In this document: positions 59,290 through 64,000 of the stretch, piece by piece
Position numbering within the stretch: position 1 is the first letter of the stretch
How the letters are laid out: each line of letters opens with the position of its first letter
Source of the DNA: Sequoia sempervirens
Taxonomy: Eukaryota > Streptophyta > Pinopsida > Cupressales > Cupressaceae
Direction of reading: 5' to 3'
DNA length: 64,000 nucleotides
Assembly (NCBI GenBank): GCA_007258455.2
Contig: VDFB02047230.1
Coordinates: 157,674,635-157,738,634 of the forward strand
Translations under genes and position numbers: made by a program
Notes under the pieces: generated by a model
Seen by the model: the letters and a program-made list of their open reading frames with translations, nothing else
Database searches by the model: none
What the model was told of the DNA's origin: nothing

Positions 59290-59666
59290 GCCCAGTGAAT
59301 CACTATAACCTTGGGTCTGCGTCCCCAACGACTGGGATGATGCTAGCATCTGTGGTGTTTGTTGAACATACTGGAATATTCATTGTGCCGGGTCTGGAAC
59401 TGCATGGTAATACGTGACCATCCAAAATCTTGCCTCCCTCACATTCTCCTCCTGCTCAGCAACCTGAACTTGAGTGAAAAATCTGCTCTTGATGATACCT
59501 ATCCCAATCTATTGTGATCACTCTCCTCTCCTGCTCCCAGGCCTCCTGGGATAGGCGTAACTGTGCCATCTCTGCCTGAACCCGATCTCTCATCTCCTCA
59601 GTAGCCACTGCCCTAGCCACTGTTGTATCCCTCTCCCCCTGTAACCCCTGTGTATCTATCCCTATC
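59290..59666 (-). pseudogene. Antisense ORF with coiled-coil-like Gln/Glu-rich protein
   Basis: On the minus strand, reading away from the gap, an open frame encodes an acidic, Gln/Arg/Glu-rich segment (ATEEMRDRVQAEMAQLRLSQ, then EAWEQERR) likely to form a coiled coil. Near 59475 the frame shifts and sense continues (VQVAEQEENVREARFW), past a stop at about 59385, to a SLGTQTQGYSDSLGVTLGRR end near 59290. Tat-lineage elements are known to carry accessory antisense ORFs in their 3' regions, so this may be element C's. Alternatively it belongs to minus-strand element D across the gap. Its beginning is lost in the gap. Confidence 0.5.
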
Positions 59667-59766
59667 NNNNNNNNNNNNNNNNNNNNNNNNNNNNNNNNNN
59701 NNNNNNNNNNNNNNNNNNNNNNNNNNNNNNNNNNNNNNNNNNNNNNNNNNNNNNNNNNNNNNNNNN
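59667..59766. other. Assembly gap (100 N)
   Basis: Exactly 100 N, the usual placeholder for unknown length. Sequence on either side need not be adjacent or even correctly ordered in the genome, so element C's missing 3' LTR may lie here. Confidence 0.98.
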
Positions 59767-59773
59767 TTTTTAT

Positions 59774-60090
59774 GAGCACCAAAATAAGAGTTCCTAATGT
59801 AAGAAAACTTAAAATTGGTAAGCATTAGAACAAAATGTGAGTTTGTCTTGTTCTTTTTAGAGCACCAAAATCAAAATTTCCTAAGTTAAGAAAGCTCAAA
59901 ATTTGTTCAATTTTAACAACACCAAAACCAAATGTGTGTTTGAGTTGTTCTTTTAGAGCACCAAAATTTAGATGTTCCTAACTTAAGAAAGCTCAAAATT
60001 GGTTCAATTTTAACAACGAAACTAGATGTGTGTTTGAGTTATTCTTTTTAGAGAACCAAAATGGAATTTTCCTAAGTTAACCAAAAATGT
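59774..60090. repeat. ~96-bp tandem repeats in the leader of element D
   Basis: Almost four units starting GAGCACCAAAAT (59774, 59859, 59956, 60051), each containing TTCCTAA-TTAAGAAAGCTCAAAATT and GTGTGTTTGAGTTGTTC. Confidence 0.8.
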
Positions 60091-60239
60091 TTGTGGATCT
60101 ATAAATATTTGACCGATCGTCTTCCCTACAAAAAATGAGTTAGAGTCATGAAAATATTGCATTCAAATCCGTTAGTACCTATTACACATTCAAAAACAAG
60201 AAAATGTTAGCAAAGAAATCCATTACAATAGTGCAGGAT

Positions 60240-60475
60240 CCATGCACTTGTCTGTCAGAGCAAATGCTCAGAAAAAAATGCAAAAGCATCCCTGTCAGAA
60301 TTAAATGCTCAAATCTCTGAGCAGATGTTATCCCTGTCAGAAAAAAATGAAAGGGTTTAGAAGCAGATGCGAGGATCTTGTTGCAAGTGCACAGTTCCCA
60401 TGTCAGATGCTTAGTTCTTAGTGTCAAGTGTGAGGTTTTCTTGACAGTCAAGTGTGAACTTTTTTTGGGCAGTGC
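60240..60475 (-). repeat. Short repeats in the leader of element D
   Basis: Plus strand shows CCCTGTCAGAA three times and variants of AAATGCTCAGA, then two copies of GTCAAGTGTGA. They may be the counterpart of element C's leader repeats but do not share sequence with them. Confidence 0.5.
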
Positions 60476-60554
60476 GTTAAAATTTTTTCAAAAGCGCTTC
60501 CGGGACCTGCAACTTCACAAATGGCTCAAACAAACGTTAGTGTATGGGACAAGT

Positions 60555-60572
60555 GTCCCGCCGGGTGTGCCA
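60555..60572 (-). promoter_or_regulatory. Primer-binding site of element D
   Basis: Minus-strand TGGCACACCCGGCGGGAC, matching element C's site with two transitions. Confidence 0.75.
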
Positions 60573-61544
60573 GAATGTGTGAGGGGAAAAATCATTAGAT
60601 TGCAATCAAGATCAAACGTGCTTGAAACAAGAATCTAAACTAAGATCAAACACATTAATCTAAGATCTAATCCTACACATACAAAATGAAACTAAGCTAT
60701 TGAAACACATTTAGGAAATCTATGATTACCAAATTGAAAGAAAACAATAAGCACAGTGTTACCATCCCATATTAGAGTGTATTCGCCTGATGTTGGATTG
60801 TTCTTATCACTGCGAAGCCTCCATAGTTCGTGAAAAGCTTGATGAATGATGCTTGATGTTGGTTGATCAAAGGAATGATGAAGCTCTATCAATGGTGATC
60901 TTGACAGAACTTCGTTGCATAAGATATGTTGATTCTCCAATCCTTTTTTGTGAGGAGAGAGGTTTGTTATATAGGAAATAAGATTTTGAATCAACGATCA
61001 AGATTCAACAATGTTGAATCAAGATCAATGGTTGAAATGTGATGAGAGGATTTAGACATGAGAAGATTGTGCAAAGTAGACTGCACAAATTTTTGTGATT
61101 GAGGAATAGATTGACTAGTCAAGAATTAGATTGATCAGTTAGGATTTGATTGATCAGTCAGGAATTGATGGTTGAGTTAGGAATTAGATGGTTGAGTTAG
61201 CAAATTGGATTGCTTAGTTAGCAAGCATAATTTGCTCAATCAGAAAGTGGGTGAGGAATATGAATTAATTGATTTAATTAATTAATTAATTTTTGGAGTT
61301 GAATGTGCAAATCAAGTTTGACTTTTGCAAAAAGTTGCATTAGTTTGATTTGATTTTTGATAAATGATTTGAATAGTTTGATTTAATTATTCAAATTTTG
61401 GAGGGAAAGTGTGTTAATTAAATTATTATGATTTAATAATTCAAATTAATTTAGGGGAATAAGGTGATTTAGTGACGTAATTAAATAATTGGCATTATTT
61501 AATCAATCAGGACAAAATAAGACTAGATTAGGATTTTATTAAAT

Positions 61545-61742
61545 AAATGTAATTTATTTAATTGGTTGAAATGATGGAAAGGTGAATTAATCAAATAAGG
61601 TCATTTATTTAATTAATAGAAGAATTAGGGTTTCAGGACTTACTTAAGTAAATGGAATTTATTTAATCCATTAGAAATGATGAAAACGTGAATTAATTAA
61701 ATAATGTCGTATTATTCAATTAATAGAGGAAATTAGGGTTTT
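61545..61742. repeat. ~103-bp tandem duplication in element D LTR
   Basis: Units share AAATG-AATTTATTTAAT, GAAATGATG, GTGAATTAAT-AAATAA and AATTAGGGTTT, starting near 61545 and 61648. Similar in kind to the 94-bp duplication in the solo LTR at 20842-21495. Confidence 0.65.
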
Positions 61743-61789
61743 GGATGCTGTTGATGTGAAAATGCAGTGCTATTTGATGATAATGATGC

Positions 61790-62050
61790 CGAGATGTTTC
61801 AGGATGATTCAGGATGATTCCAAGATGTTGTGAGATGATTTAGGATGATTTTGAGATGTTCCAAGACATTTCAGGAATGTTTCGAGATGTTTTAGGATGA
61901 TTTTGAAATGTTCTAAGATGTTCTGGGGTGATTTGGAGATGTCCCAAGACGTTCTCAAATTCGGTGACGCTATGTGCGTTGATTTTGAGATGTTCTGAGA
62001 CATTTTAGGATGATTCTGAGATGTTTCAAGGTGATATGGGATGTTGTTCA
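61790..62050. repeat. GATGTT/GATGATT minisatellite in element D LTR
   Basis: About ten degenerate units of 20-30 bp built from GAGATGTT, CAAGATGTT and TTAGGATGATTTTGA. The 80-residue minus-strand open frame at 61809-62051 is a by-product of the repeat. Confidence 0.75.
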
Positions 62051-62469
62051 ATGCTGTTTAGGGTGTGTGATAGGTGTTAGGCCAATTTTACATGTCTACA
62101 CAAACATAGATTAGGTCAGCTCAAACCTAATAAATAATGCTTTAAACATTTATAAGATAAACAATTCATAACCTTGTTGGCCAAAATAATGTTGTTCTTT
62201 TGTCACTTGGATAACTCAATTGGATCACACAAACTTGCTGAAAACTTGTTTATAGCTATAATCGACACTCTTGAGCAACATATCAAAAAATCATTGAATT
62301 TCATTTTATTGAGAGGATTTCCATATCAAAATACCAGATCAGCGTAGACACATAGTTTACTTAGCCAGTTATCAAAAAGTGTTGGCATCAATGACAACAA
62401 ACCCAGAGGACACCTTCTTCATTCTTCCAACATCTTGATGATTCTATATTCACCTTGGAGGATTCAATA

Positions 62470-63140
62470 ACATGAAAATTATATTTTTCTAGTTCCTATA
62501 CCAACAAAGGATCAATCATTGATATATTATTCCTTACTACTCATAGAGATGTCATTCCAAAAACCTTCAAATTGGGTCTCTCTTGCACATACAACATAGA
62601 AAATATGGGGCCTTAATTAACCATCTCAAATTTTAAATCCAATGAAATATACAACATATCCTAGTCTTCAAATATTCACATATTGTCATAATTCAATTAA
62701 ATAATGAATATCAAATGAAGGATGATAATCTAATTCCATACAAATGGATGGTTGACATATTTAAATACAATTTTATCACCATCCAATTTGAAAAACTACC
62801 CCAAATCAACAACAAAGAAGAAAATTCCATGGCCACCATTGGATCCCTCCTAGATATTCCATAAGATAATGATTGTTTGTTGAAAACCCTTTTATCCCTT
62901 CATACGACGTGCTTGAATGAAAGCTTATGTACAAACTTGTTGGTCTGACCAATCTCTAGTATCATGAGATAACTAGACACTTACCTCCATGATCATATCC
63001 CAGAAAACCTCTATCGTACTCAAAGAATAACCTTCATCCATTGTTCATATAATTTCACCATCCTCAATGGAATGCTAACCAAAGGATTTTTTATTGTACT
63101 TTACTTAGATATCTTAACTAGGATGTAATGCTACTTTTCC
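62470..63140 (+). pseudogene. Tat-type additional RNase H and integrase-linker fossil
   Basis: A decayed plus-strand stretch matching element C's 55300-55850. ILFLTTHRDVIPKTF aligns with its ILLVIPQGDYIPKSF, then YKWMVDIFKYNFITIQF, MATIGSLLDIP and YLHDHIPENLYRTQ follow the same order as in element C. Frame changes and stops are frequent. It starts and ends without LTRs, so it is a fragment of another Tat copy. Confidence 0.7.
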
Positions 63141-64000
63141 CCAAGTATTAAATTGGATAAAATTAACATATATTTGGTAGCGGATTTGTGTGTATTATTA
63201 ATTTAGTTTAAAGATTATAAATAATTATCTCTATAAATTATATGCAAATGCACAAAAAAATACTAATTAAAATGTTATCTAGATTAAGATTTAAGCACAT
63301 AAAAACATCATTAGTAATCCATAAATTGGTATTCAACAATATAGATATTATTAAAAGAGAATCAATAACATCATTAAAGAATTCAATTAAATCAACTCCA
63401 TCTTATTTATAATTAAAAATATAATGGAATTAAGTTTAGTACTTATCTTAATCATAGGCCTTGGAAAGGTCATTCTCACCACAGGAAGATATTGGTGGTA
63501 TTGGGTCTTGCTATGGAGCAATTGGAGGAATAAGTGTACGTTTCCGCTCTACACGAGTGCTGGTTCTAGTGGAACAATGCTCAACACCGTACAATAACCA
63601 TGCCCTAGCCAGGACCATCTTGAGTGCACCCTCTTGTACCCCAAGTTGGACACACACTATGGATGTGCCCCCTTCTCCGTCCTATCCGTAGCTCACCAAC
63701 CACTTTCTTCTTCCTTGAATGTTCTCCATTCTTGAGTGTTTTTTCCATGTCTCACATGAATGATTTATATATCCTTTTAAGGGGTGGTTTCCAAACCATC
63801 ACACCCTTTCATAAAATGTTTCCTTTTAATAATTATTTAAATAAATAATCATCCTTCCTTTTTTTAAAGAGTGTTTACACATATTATTTATTAATATCTC
63901 TTTTAACCAAAGGATGATAATATCCTTTATTTTATATTTCCCTTTTTAATTCTAAAGGTTTATTAATAGATTTCTCTTCTCTCGGGGAAAAAGTCACATA
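63141..64000. other. Unassigned end of the window
   Basis: AT-rich DNA with no recognisable gene. A short region of normal composition (63460-63720) carries open frames up to 76 residues that I cannot relate to any family. The last 150 bases resemble the AT-rich texture of Tat LTRs but show no TGTAGACA end. Confidence 0.4.

Larger units (their letters stand above)
45070..59666 (+). mobile_element. Element C: Tat-lineage Ty3/gypsy retrotransposon, 3' end not in contiguous sequence
   Basis: Plus-strand element inserted in element B's LTR. Order: 5' LTR (45070-46439), primer site, a leader of nearly 2.9 kb with hairpin repeats, gag, protease, G-patch, RT, RT-linked RNase H, additional RNase H, integrase, then at least 2.6 kb of repeat-rich 3' region up to the assembly gap. 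No 3' LTR with the TGTAGACACCC start is present before the gap, so its end is missing or unassembled. The additional RNase H after the first, a long 3' region and an antisense ORF are known features of Tat-lineage elements. All coding parts have stops or frameshifts. Confidence 0.8.
59767..62100 (-). mobile_element. Element D: Tat-like element, 5' LTR and leader, minus strand
   Basis: On the minus strand an LTR (62100 to 60576) starts TGTAGACATG and is followed after three bases by the primer site at 60572-60555, then at least 790 bases of leader up to the gap. It shares the LTR start and primer type with element C, in the opposite orientation. No coding sequence can be assigned to it with certainty. 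Confidence 0.7.
60576..62100 (-). repeat. 5' LTR of element D (1525 bp)
   Basis: On the minus strand it begins TGTAGACATG at 62100 and ends CTCACACA at 60576. It contains a two-copy duplication of about 100 bp (61545-61742), GATTGATCAGT-type short repeats (61100-61220) and a GATGTT minisatellite (61790-62050). The 3' partner is not in the window. Confidence 0.65.

Noticed and set aside
60182..60638. Open frames on both strands in element D's leader
   Set aside because: They overlap short repeats and the primer site, which should be non-coding.

Overview
This window is nuclear DNA of a land plant. It holds one host gene, a plastid-targeted glutamate-1-semialdehyde 2,1-aminomutase (GSA), in a dense nest of decayed LTR retrotransposons. 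The 12 kb second GSA intron, the low GC, the old Ty3/gypsy copies (Tat-like and chromovirus) and the advanced decay suggest a large slowly purged genome, most likely a gymnosperm; that assignment is inference.

Layout. 1-2106: unassigned AT-rich DNA. 2112-15999: a complete but dead Ty3/gypsy element (element A) with very long LTRs (4049 and 3248 bp) and a 5-bp target duplication. 16005-18300: flank with a copia-type primer site. 18422-35841: GSA, three coding exons (18422-18649, 22579-22752, 34774-35841). Intron 1 (3.9 kb) holds a SINE-like unit, a copia 3' end and a solo LTR; intron 2 (12.0 kb) holds local tandem duplications, a chromovirus pol fossil and a second SINE-like unit. 39125-45069: a minus-strand chromovirus (element B) lacking its RT-RNase H-integrase core, carrying a solo LTR with perfect target duplication and an AT-rich insert with inverted-repeat-like ends. 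45070-59666: a plus-strand Tat-lineage element (element C) inserted in the last bases of element B's LTR, with a hairpin-repeat leader, gag, protease, G-patch, RT, two RNase H domains, integrase and a long repeat-rich 3' region with an antisense ORF. 59667-59766: assembly gap. 59767-62100: leader and 5' LTR of a minus-strand Tat-like element (element D). 62470-63140: another Tat pol fossil.

Function. GSA is the only gene likely to be working: it makes 5-aminolevulinate in the plastid for chlorophyll and haem. All retroelement genes carry stops or frameshifts. Elements A, C and D share an 18-nt primer-binding site pattern (TGGCAC-CCC--GGGAC), linking them as one broad group.

Most interesting: element A carries a second RNase H domain between protease and RT, whereas element C carries it after the RT-linked RNase H; element C's leader is an array of about 19 short GC hairpins; and most of element A's stops are TAG, the footprint expected from decay of methylated CAG sites.
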